A DNA stretch of 56,705 bases from an uncultured Bacilli bacterium (GTDB lineage Bacteria > Bacillota_I > Bacilli_A > RF39 > UBA660): NCBI GenBank assembly GCA_934130405.1, contig CAKOXX010000008.1, positions 1 to 56,705 of the forward strand, given 5' to 3'. The position numbers were made by a program, and so were the translations under genes. The notes beneath the pieces were generated by a model, which saw only the letters and a program-made list of their open reading frames with translations, was not told the origin of the DNA and did not search any database. Shown here one piece after another: positions 41,691 to 50,696 of the stretch; position 1 is the first letter of the stretch, and each line of letters begins with the position of its first letter.

Positions 41691-43477
41691 GTATAAGTTT
41701 AAAAAGTCAAATAGCACCTAAGGGTTTGCATTTTAATCCGAGTGATTTCTTTATAAGTGATAAGTATGCTACTATTTTAACAGTAGTGTCTTATCCTAAA
41801 TATATAGCACCTGGTTATTTATCAACTTTGACCTCTATGAGTGGAATTAAAATTGTTATTAAACATCTTCCAGTTCCATTTAGTATGATGTCTAAAATGA
41901 TTAATAGACAGATTGCTGATTTAAGAGAAAAGTATCGTCAAGAAAAAGACCAAACTGCTAAAGAAAAGATTAGACAGGATGCTGAGAGTTTAGAGTATTT
42001 CGTTTCTATGCTTGCTTCTAGTCAATCTAAGATTTTTGATTTTCAAATGCATATTATGATTACGGCTGATACGAAAGAAGAACTAGAACTTAAGAAAGTT
42101 AATGTTAAGAATTATCTAGATGCGATGGAGTTACGTGCTATTTCTCTTCGTTTTGAACAAGAAAAAGTACTTAAAAGTATTATTCCAATTTTCCCATCTC
42201 AAGATGTTGAACAAAGAATTGGTACCCCAATTCCTTCTCCAACAATAGCTGCTATGTATCCTTTTATCTTTGATAGTATAAAAGATCCTGGTTTATCAGT
42301 TTTATTAGGAGTTGATTTCTCTGGTGGTGTAATTTTATTTAACCAATTCTTATATCAAATTAGAAAAGAAAATAATAGAAATAATGCTAATATGATAATA
42401 CTTGGTACTTCTGGAAGTGGTAAAAGTACTGCTGCTAAGTTGATTTTAAGAAGTCATATTAGAAATGGTTGTCAGATAGTAGCGATTGACCCTGAAAACG
42501 AACTTGAAGAAATTACAAGAACTTTTGGTGGAGATACAGTTGATATCGGTAAAGGTGGTCAGTTTGGATTAATTAACCCTCTTGAAGTTATTATTGATGC
42601 TGATGAAGAGGAAATTAAACAAGGACTTGGTTATACTGTTTTGACAAGGACTTTACAGTCTTTGAAAGCTTTCATGCGATATTATGATCCATCTATCACA
42701 GAAGATGTTTTAACAATGTTCAGTGAAGTAGTTCAAGATACTTATAAACGATTTGGTATTGACTTTGATACGGATTTTTCACATTTTACTAGTAATGATT
42801 ATCCAACATTTACAGATGTTTACGCTACTATTAAAGGACGTATTTTATCAATGCCTGAACAAACTCATGAAAAAGATATCTTACAAAGATTACAGTTGAA
42901 AATTAAGCCATTAGTTACAGAACTTAAATTCTACTTTGATGGAAAAACAACTATTCGTAAAGATAGTGACTTTATGGTATTTAATATTAAAGAGTTGATG
43001 AATTCAGAAGGAAATACTAAGAATGCATTATTCTTCAATATTTTACGTTTTGCTTGGGGTCTATGTCTTGATACTAGTGTAAATACAATATTGATGGTTG
43101 ATGAAGCTCACGTATTATTAGGTGCTAATAACGAACTAGGAGCTGATTTCTTAGCACAAGTACAACGTCGTGCTAGAAAATATAACACTGGTACAATAAT
43201 TATTACTCAACAACCAAGTGATTTCTCAGATCCTGCAGTTATTACTCAAGGTAAAGCAATCTTTGATAACTCATCATATTACCTTGTTATGGGATTAAAG
43301 AAACAAGCGGTTGATGATTTGTCATTATTAATTGACTTAAATGATAACGAACGTGATAGTATCAAACGATATTCTCAAGGTGAAGCATTGTTTGTCTGTG
43401 GAAATAGACGTATGCGAATAAATGTTGTTGTTACTAAAGAAGAATTAGAATCATTTGGTGATGGTGGAGGATTTTAG
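41687..43477 (+). CDS. virB4: VirB4-type secretion ATPase (split VirB4, part 2)
   Basis: 596 residues. The first part includes the second VirB4 subdomain (LHFNPSDFFISDKYATILTV). Walker A is LGTSGSGKSTAAKLI (about 239-253), Walker B TILMVDEAHVLL (about 467-478), followed by RRARKYNTGTIIITQQPSDF. VirB4 powers assembly and substrate entry of all type IV secretion machines. The usual far N-terminal domain is encoded separately just upstream. Confidence 0.93.
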   Translation: MSISLKSQIAPKGLHFNPSDFFISDKYATILTVVSYPKYIAPGYLSTLTSMSGIKIVIKHLPVPFSMMSKMINRQIADLREKYRQEKDQTAKEKIRQDAESLEYFVSMLASSQSKIFDFQMHIMITADTKEELELKKVNVKNYLDAMELRAISLRFEQEKVLKSIIPIFPSQDVEQRIGTPIPSPTIAAMYPFIFDSIKDPGLSVLLGVDFSGGVILFNQFLYQIRKENNRNNANMIILGTSGSGKSTAAKLILRSHIRNGCQIVAIDPENELEEITRTFGGDTVDIGKGGQFGLINPLEVIIDADEEEIKQGLGYTVLTRTLQSLKAFMRYYDPSITEDVLTMFSEVVQDTYKRFGIDFDTDFSHFTSNDYPTFTDVYATIKGRILSMPEQTHEKDILQRLQLKIKPLVTELKFYFDGKTTIRKDSDFMVFNIKELMNSEGNTKNALFFNILRFAWGLCLDTSVNTILMVDEAHVLLGANNELGADFLAQVQRRARKYNTGTIIITQQPSDFSDPAVITQGKAIFDNSSYYLVMGLKKQAVDDLSLLIDLNDNERDSIKRYSQGEALFVCGNRRMRINVVVTKEELESFGDGGGF

Positions 43478-43501
43478 AAGTAGTTAGGTGGTGAAGAAAA
43501 G

Positions 43502-45871
43502 ATGAACCAAAATAATAATGGACAAAATAATTTAGGAAATAATAGAAATGTTCAAAATCCTAAGCAAGGTGTTCCAGGTGGTAGTCAGAATGGTTCATCT
43601 TTTCTTAATGATACACCTTCTACTGGTGCTTTTCAAAGAAGAGAACCAAGTGGTGGAGGTAGAACTCCTGCTCACTCATCATCTTCTTTTCAAGATAGTT
43701 TAAATAGAAAACCTAATTCATCATTTAAGGATGATGCAAAAAGTAAAGCGATTGATAAAGCTGCTAATTTTATCCCTGGAGTAGGGCAAGCAAAGAAATT
43801 AGCTGATTTAAGTAATAAAGCCAATAATGCTTTAAATAATATTAGGGCTAATAAAGGTCCACAGTTACCACCAGGTAATGGAAATGGTGGTGCTGATAAT
43901 GGTAATCGTCGTAATAATGGAACAATTCCAAGAGATAATAATGGTTTTGGTAGACCTTCTCTCTTACCGCGTAGAAGAAGTCTTTTAGATAGAGATGAAC
44001 CTGATGATGAAGGTGAAAATGAGGAAGAAGCAAGTGGAATATCTAGCTTAACAGGTAGACAAAAAAGAAATAATAATAGTGGTAGTGGATTTTCCTTTTT
44101 AGCTAGAGGATTTTTAAGAATGTCTCCATTATTAAAACTCTTTTTAATAGTTCTTGCTACGTTGTTTCCTTTTCTTATTTTCTTTATGGCAATGTCACCA
44201 TTACTTGTGACAAACAGTACATCAGCAATTGGTATATCTGATGGTAACAAGGATTATAAGGCAAATGAACAAGAAAAGAAATTTCAGGAAAGAGTAAATG
44301 AAGTTCAATCTGATTATGCTAGTGATGGTAAGAGTTTTGAGGCTAAATATATTGGAGCAGTTTATACTATTCTTTCGACTTACGGAAATGGCTATGCTTA
44401 TAAAAACATGACAAAATCCAAAATTGAAGAAATAGCAGATTTAATGTTTGATGAAAATAATTCATTTAGTGAAGATACTTTTAAAAATAATTTAATTAAT
44501 AATTACTTTCCAAGTAAAATTCCTGGCAAAAGTAAAGAAACATATAAAAGATACGTAGATGATATGTATGAAATACTTAAATTTTATGATAGTAAGAAAA
44601 AATCAAATACTAGTACTGCTAATGGTGTAACAGGAGCGGTATGTACTTATACTTTTCCAGGTATTAATGCTGAACAGTATGGTACAGGTATAAAGAATCG
44701 TTCTATTAATGCTACTAATATTATGGTTAGACTTATGTCTGCTGGTGGTATTTGTGATGGAACTTATGGTGTACCGATTGAAGGGGAAGAACTTGTTCCA
44801 CTTGAAAAGTATGCTCTTGGTGTTGCTTATGCTGAAATTGGTGAATCATCACCAGAACAGGCTTTTAAAACACAAGTAATTGCTGCTAGAAGTTTTGCTC
44901 TTGCTGTTCCAGATGCTTCTGGTAATACAGGTGGAAGAAAACTTTATGAAGAAAATGGTCAATGGATTTTACAAATATCTAACTGTGTTACTGATCAGGT
45001 TTATTGTGATCCGGATAGAGGTTGTAGTGTTAATGGTTCTAGTAGTAATCAAAATCTTGTAATGCATAGTGGTACAGATACTGCTTCTACTAAACACTTT
45101 GATCCATTACCTGCTGATGCCCCCCAAAGACAATGGGCTGCTGAAGTAGCTGGTAAAGTTGCTTTAGATAGTTCTGGTAATCTTTATCAAACTAACTTTT
45201 TAAATACTGACCAGAATGCTTGGATTTCTATGGCTAAACAGGGAATGGATTATACCGAAATTATTATGAAACATTATCCTAATGTAGCTTCTATCAGTGA
45301 AAGTAATTGTGTTGATTCTTCTAGTAGTGCTGCTTCTGGTAATTATGTTGCTTGGAAACAAACTGATTCACAGTGGAGTAGTATAGTATTAGGTGGTGGA
45401 ACAGATCAAGACCGTTCAATTGGTAAGATTGGTTGTCTTGCAACAAGTATTTCAATGTTAGTCGCTAAGAGTGGAGCAGTTGATAGTATTACTAACAGTG
45501 ATTTAAAAGCAAACTTTAATCCAGGTACTTTCGTAGAAGCGATGAATAAAGTTGGTGGATTTGATTCAGCTGGAAAATTACAATGGTATAAAGTTTCATC
45601 TGTAGCTCCTTCGTTTAGTTATTCTGGTTCAACTAGTTTATCTGGTCTTACTAAGGATGAAAAGCTAAAAACTATTAAAGAAAAAACAAGTCAAACTAAT
45701 ACTTATTGTGTTCTAGAAGTTAAAGGTGGTCAAGGAGAACACTGGGTTGCAGTTGATAGTGTTAGTGATAGTGGCGTTAAAATGATGGATCCTGGTAGTA
45801 AAGCTACTGATTTATGGAAACAATATGATTGGAATAAAACATCTAAAATTAATTGTTTTAAGAAAAGTTAG
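43502..45871 (+). CDS. Wall-degrading protein with SpoIID-like and C39-like domains
   Basis: 789 residues. A disordered Asn/Gly/Pro-rich cytoplasmic tail (to about 200) precedes one membrane helix (about 207-236), putting the rest outside. Residues about 430-470 (VPLEKYALGVAYAEIGESSP, then FKTQVIAARSFAL) match SpoIID/LytB amidase-enhancer domains, with the Glu of AEIG at the catalytic place. The last 170 residues (WKQTDSQWSS, IGCLATSISML, EHWVAVDSV, MMDPGS) form a C39-like cysteine peptidase. It would be the VirB1 equivalent that opens peptidoglycan. Gram-positive systems usually use SLT plus NlpC/P60 or CHAP domains here. Confidence 0.85.
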   Translation: MNQNNNGQNNLGNNRNVQNPKQGVPGGSQNGSSFLNDTPSTGAFQRREPSGGGRTPAHSSSSFQDSLNRKPNSSFKDDAKSKAIDKAANFIPGVGQAKKLADLSNKANNALNNIRANKGPQLPPGNGNGGADNGNRRNNGTIPRDNNGFGRPSLLPRRRSLLDRDEPDDEGENEEEASGISSLTGRQKRNNNSGSGFSFLARGFLRMSPLLKLFLIVLATLFPFLIFFMAMSPLLVTNSTSAIGISDGNKDYKANEQEKKFQERVNEVQSDYASDGKSFEAKYIGAVYTILSTYGNGYAYKNMTKSKIEEIADLMFDENNSFSEDTFKNNLINNYFPSKIPGKSKETYKRYVDDMYEILKFYDSKKKSNTSTANGVTGAVCTYTFPGINAEQYGTGIKNRSINATNIMVRLMSAGGICDGTYGVPIEGEELVPLEKYALGVAYAEIGESSPEQAFKTQVIAARSFALAVPDASGNTGGRKLYEENGQWILQISNCVTDQVYCDPDRGCSVNGSSSNQNLVMHSGTDTASTKHFDPLPADAPQRQWAAEVAGKVALDSSGNLYQTNFLNTDQNAWISMAKQGMDYTEIIMKHYPNVASISESNCVDSSSSAASGNYVAWKQTDSQWSSIVLGGGTDQDRSIGKIGCLATSISMLVAKSGAVDSITNSDLKANFNPGTFVEAMNKVGGFDSAGKLQWYKVSSVAPSFSYSGSTSLSGLTKDEKLKTIKEKTSQTNTYCVLEVKGGQGEHWVAVDSVSDSGVKMMDPGSKATDLWKQYDWNKTSKINCFKKS

Positions 45872-45887
45872 GAGGGAAATGTAATAT

Positions 45888-46679
45888 ATGAAAGAAAAAA
45901 AACTTAGATATTATGTTATATTTTCTCTTCTAATTGTTTATTTAATCTTGATGTTTATCTTTTTCCTATATCCTAGTTATAAAGATAAACATAATAAAAC
46001 ATCAATTATTGTAAATAAATCAGCTAAGTGGTACTATGAGGATGGTAAATGGAAAGATATGACAAAAACTAACCAGTATAATTGGCAAGAGTTTGATATT
46101 TATCAAGATGGGAGTTTTTTAGGTAAGCATTATCTTTTATATAATGATAGATGGTATATCTTTGATAAAGATAGAAACCCAATTAAACAAGAAGGGGTTG
46201 ATATCTTTGCTATTAAAACTAATCAAAAATATAGTTATGGTGATTTTATCTTAGAAGATGTATCTGATGAAGATGAAAAATATATAAGAAAAGTTTTGGA
46301 AGATAACGATATTAATGCTTTATCATTTACTAGTGAAAATGTTATTAACTTTGATTTAGATAGTGATGGTAAGTTAGAAAAGTTAATTGTTATATCTAAT
46401 GCTTTTACAACAGAGTATGCTAAAGATTTATTTAATTTTATCTTTGTAGTAAAAGATGATAAAATAAGTATAATAAAGAAAACTATAAATACTTACGATA
46501 AGTTATATAGTATGTGTAAAGATTATGTTGCTTATCTTGCTGATTTAACAGGACAAGGAAAATATTCTATAATAACTGGTTGTGGTTATTATAGTAATCG
46601 AAAAGATTGTATTGAAATGTATCAATTAAAACGAGGCAAATATATTAAAGTTAAATCGTGTGATAAAACAAGTGAATAA
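45888..46679 (+). CDS. Single-span membrane protein of unknown function in the T4SS cluster
   Basis: 263 residues. One N-terminal helix (about 9-29, VIFSLLIVYLILMFIFFLY) is followed by an extracellular, Tyr/Lys/Asp-rich domain. There is an acidic, EF-hand-like loop NFDLDSDGKLEKL (about 149-161) and four Cys near the end. It lies 16 bases after the wall hydrolase. A VirB8-like role is possible by position and topology, but there is no clear sequence support. Confidence 0.6.
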   Translation: MKEKKLRYYVIFSLLIVYLILMFIFFLYPSYKDKHNKTSIIVNKSAKWYYEDGKWKDMTKTNQYNWQEFDIYQDGSFLGKHYLLYNDRWYIFDKDRNPIKQEGVDIFAIKTNQKYSYGDFILEDVSDEDEKYIRKVLEDNDINALSFTSENVINFDLDSDGKLEKLIVISNAFTTEYAKDLFNFIFVVKDDKISIIKKTINTYDKLYSMCKDYVAYLADLTGQGKYSIITGCGYYSNRKDCIEMYQLKRGKYIKVKSCDKTSE

Positions 46680-46682
46680 TGA

Positions 46683-46711
46683 TTGAACAATTTGACTTTT
46701 TAGTATATAAT
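46683..46711 (+). promoter_or_regulatory. Promoter of the coupling-protein gene
   Basis: TTGAAC (46683-46688), 17-bp spacer, TATAAT (46706-46711), 29 bases before the start. Confidence 0.72.
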
Positions 46712-46739
46712 ATGTTTCAAAAAGAAAGAAGGGCTTTAG

Positions 46740-48857
46740 ATGAAGTTAAAATTTCGTGCGGATAAAGATGATTTAATTATATTTGGTGTCTTTGCTGTTT
46801 TCTTATTATATATAATAGCGATTGGAATTGTTAATTTACATACTTTTGCAACAGAAGGGGTATTTAGTGGGTTTAATCCACTTCCTGCTTTTGGACCAGA
46901 GTTCTTGTGGATGACACTTCTAATTTATATTGTAGCTTTAATTGGTATGCTTTTAAGTGTTAAATCATATTTCTTTGAAATGGAAAAAGGTTTTGGAATT
47001 ACTACGGAAAAGAAAGATAAAGGTTATTCAAGATGGGCTAAAGATAAGGAACTTCAAGAAGAATTAAAAGAAGTTTCCTTAAAAGCTGATACTGCTACTG
47101 CTGGTGGAGTTCCACTTATTTTAAAAGATGATGTTGCTTGGGTTGATAATAGTGAATATCATACTTTAGTAATTGGTGCTACTGGTTCTGGTAAAACACA
47201 AACAGTTATTAAACCAACAGTTAAGTTACTTGCTAAGAATGGTGAATCTATGATTATTACTGACCCTAAGGGTGAAATTTACGAAAGTACTGCTTCTATG
47301 CTACGTGACAAAGGTTATGATGTCCAAGTATTGAATTTCCGTAATCCACAATCTGGTAGTGGTTGGAACCCTTTAACTTTACCTTATCATATGTATAAGT
47401 CTGGTAATCAAGATAAAGCGATTGAGTTACTTGATGACTTAGCTTTAAATATCTTATATGATTCATCTAATGCTAATGCTGACCCTTTCTGGGAGAAAAC
47501 CAGTGCTGATTATTTTTCTGGAGTAGTTTTAGGTTTATTTGAAGATGCTCAAGAAGATGAAATTAACCTTAATAGTGTTAGTTTAATGACTACTGTTGGT
47601 GAAGAAAAATTTGGCGCTAGTACTTATATTAAAGAATACTTTGATGCTAAAGACCCAGCTAGTGCAGCAGCAATTAATGCTTCTAGTACTATATCAGCTC
47701 CAACAGAGACTAAGGGAAGTATTTTATCAGTATTTAGACAGAAGATTAAGCTATTTGCTTCTCGTGAAAACTTATCAGAGATGTTAAGTCATAGTGATAT
47801 AGATTTAGCTGGTATTGGTAAGAGAAAGACTGCTTTATTTATTGTTATTCAAGATGAAAAAACTACTTACCATCCATTAGTTACTATTCTTTTGAAACAA
47901 TGTTATGAAACACTTATCGATGTTGCTCAAGCTAATGGTGGAGCTTTACCAGTTAGAACTAATTTCTTATTAGATGAGTTTGCTAATATGCCTAAACTAA
48001 AAGATATGACTACAATGATTACAGCAGCACGTTCAAGACATATGCGTTTTACGATGATTATTCAGAACTATGCACAGTTAAACCAAGTATATGGTAAAGA
48101 AGAAGCTGAAACAATTCGTGGTAACTGTGGTAATATTATTTACTTAATATCAGCAGAAATTGCTGCTCTTGAAGAAATCTCTAAGATGTGTGGTGAGGTT
48201 AAGAGTAAAAAAGATGATAAAACAGCATCAACTCCACTTGTTACCGTATCAGACTTACAGAGAATGAAACAATTTGAAACAATTATTCTTCGTATGCGTA
48301 AACAACCATTTAAGACAAAAATGACTCCAGACTTTAAGATTGATTGGGGAAAAACTTATCCAAAAGCAGTTTTTGCAGAAAGAGAAAAAATACCAGTTCA
48401 TACTTTTGATATAAAAACATTCGTCAAAGAACAAAAGAAGAAAAAATTACTTGAAATGATGAATTCAGCAGATATCGGTGCTCCAAGTGATGGTGGAAGT
48501 ATTCCATCATTTGTACCACCAAACTTATTTGCTAATTCAAATAAACCAGAACCAAATCCATTTAATATGGATACACCTCGAAAGATGCCAATTAATCAAG
48601 CTTTAGAACCTAGTAAAAAAGAACCACCTATGCCTAATTTTGATGTTGATGAATTGGTTAAGAAGATAGATGCTAAAATAGCAGAACTTGAAAAAGAAGA
48701 AGCTTTAGCAAAAGCAAAAGAAAAGATGGAGAGCAAGAAAGTAGAAGAAGCAAGAACAGTAGAAGCACCGAGAGCAGAAATTAAACCAAAAGTAAATCTT
48801 AATTTAGATGATAATAATGATACTGATGATGATTTCTTTGATGACTTTTTTGATTAG
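46740..48857 (+). CDS. virD4: VirD4/TraG-type coupling ATPase
   Basis: 705 residues. Two N-terminal helices (about 12-33 and 54-75) precede the ATPase, with Walker A VIGATGSGKTQTVIKP (about 144-159), TDPKGEIYES, and Walker B FLLDEFANMPKL (about 407-418). The all-alpha domain lies between. The last 130 residues are charged, with Pro and a Glu/Lys coiled coil, ending in an Asp/Phe-rich DDFFDDFFD. Coupling proteins select and feed substrates to the type IV channel. No relaxase gene is nearby, so protein substrates are more likely than DNA. Confidence 0.93.
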   Translation: MKLKFRADKDDLIIFGVFAVFLLYIIAIGIVNLHTFATEGVFSGFNPLPAFGPEFLWMTLLIYIVALIGMLLSVKSYFFEMEKGFGITTEKKDKGYSRWAKDKELQEELKEVSLKADTATAGGVPLILKDDVAWVDNSEYHTLVIGATGSGKTQTVIKPTVKLLAKNGESMIITDPKGEIYESTASMLRDKGYDVQVLNFRNPQSGSGWNPLTLPYHMYKSGNQDKAIELLDDLALNILYDSSNANADPFWEKTSADYFSGVVLGLFEDAQEDEINLNSVSLMTTVGEEKFGASTYIKEYFDAKDPASAAAINASSTISAPTETKGSILSVFRQKIKLFASRENLSEMLSHSDIDLAGIGKRKTALFIVIQDEKTTYHPLVTILLKQCYETLIDVAQANGGALPVRTNFLLDEFANMPKLKDMTTMITAARSRHMRFTMIIQNYAQLNQVYGKEEAETIRGNCGNIIYLISAEIAALEEISKMCGEVKSKKDDKTASTPLVTVSDLQRMKQFETIILRMRKQPFKTKMTPDFKIDWGKTYPKAVFAEREKIPVHTFDIKTFVKEQKKKKLLEMMNSADIGAPSDGGSIPSFVPPNLFANSNKPEPNPFNMDTPRKMPINQALEPSKKEPPMPNFDVDELVKKIDAKIAELEKEEALAKAKEKMESKKVEEARTVEAPRAEIKPKVNLNLDDNNDTDDDFFDDFFD

Positions 48858-48867
48858 TAGGTGAAAT

Positions 48868-50076
48868 ATGTTTAATAGATTTAATAATTTAGGAAAAAAA
48901 ATACGAACTGAAGAAGAGGAAAAGGATACTTCTAAAAATGTAAGTGCTACCCCAATATCTGATAAAGAAAAAGCCCGTAAGAAACTATTAAAGATAGTGG
49001 GAATTATTTCTATTGTTTTAATTGTTATTTTCTTAATAATTTTAGTGGGAACTATGCTAGTAGGAACAACTTATACTTTTGACCAAATGGAACTTGAATT
49101 AAAAAATGCCGCAATAAAGTATTATCAAGTACAAGATGCTTTACTTCCTGCTAATGAAGGAGAAAAAAGTGAAGTAGATGCTGCTACTTTATCAAGTGAT
49201 GAATATAAGTTAATGAAACCTCTTAGTAAAATGCGAAAAAATACACAATGTTCTGGTACCGTAGTTGTTCAAAAAATAAATAATGAATATATTTACACAC
49301 CATATCTTGATTGTGGTAATAGTTATAAAACTAAAGAGCTATTTAATGCTGTAAAAGATGAAAATAAAACAGTTGCTAGCGGTAACGGTTTATATGAGAT
49401 GAATGGTGAATTAGTTTTTAGAGGGGATAATGTTAATAACTATGTTAAGTTATCTAAAGGATTATTCAGAATCATTAAGATTACTAGTGAAAATAAAATA
49501 TTATTAATACCAGAGTTTGAAGAATATTATTATAATACTTGGGATGATAGATATAATACAGAACTTGGTTATAGTGCAGGAATAAATGATTATAGATTAA
49601 GTCGTATTAAAGATACACTTCTTGATATCTATAATGGTAATATAAGTAAATTTATATTACTTGATGAGACAGATAAACAAAAACTTACTACTTACTCATT
49701 ATGTGTTGGAAAAAGAGGTAAGAAGGAAACAAATAATACCTCAGAAGTTGAGTGTGCTGATAAGGTAGATAATCAGATGATAGGTTTATTAACAGCAAGT
49801 GATTATATGAATGCTTCAACTGATGCTAATTGTACAGCAACTACTTCAAAATCTTGTCAGAACTATAATTATTTAAAAGTTAAAGATAGTAATTATTGGT
49901 TAATGACTACTTCTAATGAAAATACTGCTATTGTATATTATATCAATAATGAAGGTTATATTGCAGAATCTAATGCATCAAGTCTTAGTATGATTAGACC
50001 TACTATTATGTTAAATAATAATGTAATGATTAAAGGTGGTAAAGGTACAGAAAGCGATCCATTCATTTTAAAATAA
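48868..50076 (+). CDS. Pseudopilin-like surface protein, last gene of the secretion/pilus locus
   Basis: 402 residues. A charged cytoplasmic head (about 45) precedes one helix (about 46-68). Next is AAIKYYQVQDALLPANEGEK and VDAATLSSDEYKLMK, the pilin-like segment also seen in 25271-27088. The remainder (LFRIIKITSENKILLIPEFE, NYWLMTTSNENTAIVYYI, GKGTESDPFILK) is a DUF6273-like domain with the same tail motif as that protein. So homologous surface proteins lie near both ends of the locus. It is 10 bases after virD4 and followed by a terminator. Confidence 0.72.
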   Translation: MFNRFNNLGKKIRTEEEEKDTSKNVSATPISDKEKARKKLLKIVGIISIVLIVIFLIILVGTMLVGTTYTFDQMELELKNAAIKYYQVQDALLPANEGEKSEVDAATLSSDEYKLMKPLSKMRKNTQCSGTVVVQKINNEYIYTPYLDCGNSYKTKELFNAVKDENKTVASGNGLYEMNGELVFRGDNVNNYVKLSKGLFRIIKITSENKILLIPEFEEYYYNTWDDRYNTELGYSAGINDYRLSRIKDTLLDIYNGNISKFILLDETDKQKLTTYSLCVGKRGKKETNNTSEVECADKVDNQMIGLLTASDYMNASTDANCTATTSKSCQNYNYLKVKDSNYWLMTTSNENTAIVYYINNEGYIAESNASSLSMIRPTIMLNNNVMIKGGKGTESDPFILK

Positions 50077-50084
50077 AAGATATT

Positions 50085-50112
50085 AAAAGTCATATTTAAT
50101 TATGGCTTTTTT
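50085..50112 (+). terminator. Terminator of the secretion/pilus locus
   Basis: AAAAGTCATA (50085-50094) pairs with TATGGCTTTT (50101-50110) with one G-T pair, then TT. Confidence 0.8.
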
Positions 50113-50184
50113 ACGTGTATAAAGACGAGTAATGTTAAAAATATTAAGACTAGTCAAAAAAGTCTTTGAAGATATAAAATAAGG

Positions 50185-50207
50185 AATGACTTTTGGTCAT
50201 TTTTTTT
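50185..50207 (+). terminator. Second terminator before spoVA
   Basis: AATGAC (50185-50190) pairs with GTCATT (50196-50201), followed by a T-run. With 50085-50112 it insulates spoVA from read-through. Confidence 0.65.
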
Positions 50208-50236
50208 GTATATCTAGCAAAAAAGGAGCCATACTA
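50207..50236 (+). promoter_or_regulatory. Sigma-G-like (forespore) promoter of spoVA
   Basis: TGTATA (50207-50212), 17-bp spacer, CATACTA (50230-50236), close to the known sigma-G consensus (TGAATA and CATACTA). spoVA operons of spore formers are sigma-G-controlled. It lies 17 bases before the spoVAC start. No sigma-A promoter is apparent. Confidence 0.6.
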
Positions 50237-50252
50237 TCAATAGGTGAATAAA

Positions 50253-50696
50253 ATGAAAGAGAAAAAATATCAAGGAATAGTTGAGAGACATAAACCTAGT
50301 GAAGAAAAAGGGAAGTTTGCTTTGATTGCTTTTTTAATCGGTGGATTAGTAGGAATGATTGGTGAAGGACTGATTTGTTTTTATGTAAAAGTATTATCAA
50401 TTTCTAGAAGTGATGCTTCAACTTATATGATAGTAACCTTAATATTTATAGCATCATTATTAACTGCTCTTGGAGTATTTGATAACTTAGTTAAGAAAGC
50501 TAAATGTGGACTTATTATTCCTATAACTGGCTTTGCTCATTCAATGACTAGTGCTGCGATTGATTATAAGAAAGAAGGCCCTATCTATGGAATAGGTAGT
50601 AATATCTTTAAATTAGCAGGATCAGTTATTCTATATGGAATTGTTTCTTCTTGGGTATTTGGAATGATTCGTTATGGAATCGAGGTGTTAAAATGA
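50253..50696 (+). CDS. spoVAC: Stage V sporulation protein AC
   Basis: 147 residues from ATG 50253 (AGGTG 6 bases before; an in-frame GTG at 50244 overlaps that site). Four membrane helices. Family marks are GGLVGMIGEG (about 34-43), LTALGVFD, ITGFAHSMTSAAIDYKKEG and IYGIGSNIFKLAGSVILYG. SpoVA proteins form the channel that moves dipicolinic acid into the forespore and out at germination. The stop overlaps the spoVAD start (ATGA). Confidence 0.92.
   Translation: MKEKKYQGIVERHKPSEEKGKFALIAFLIGGLVGMIGEGLICFYVKVLSISRSDASTYMIVTLIFIASLLTALGVFDNLVKKAKCGLIIPITGFAHSMTSAAIDYKKEGPIYGIGSNIFKLAGSVILYGIVSSWVFGMIRYGIEVLK

Noticed and set aside
43690..44250. A 186-codon open frame on the minus strand
   Set aside because: It lies opposite the low-complexity 5' part of the wall hydrolase gene, has no ribosome site and no recognisable protein pattern.
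23715..50076. The secretion locus as an integrative conjugative element or plasmid
   Set aside because: No relaxase, replication initiator, integrase or att-like repeats are visible, base composition looks like the neighbours, and the flanks are typA-side and spoVA housekeeping genes.
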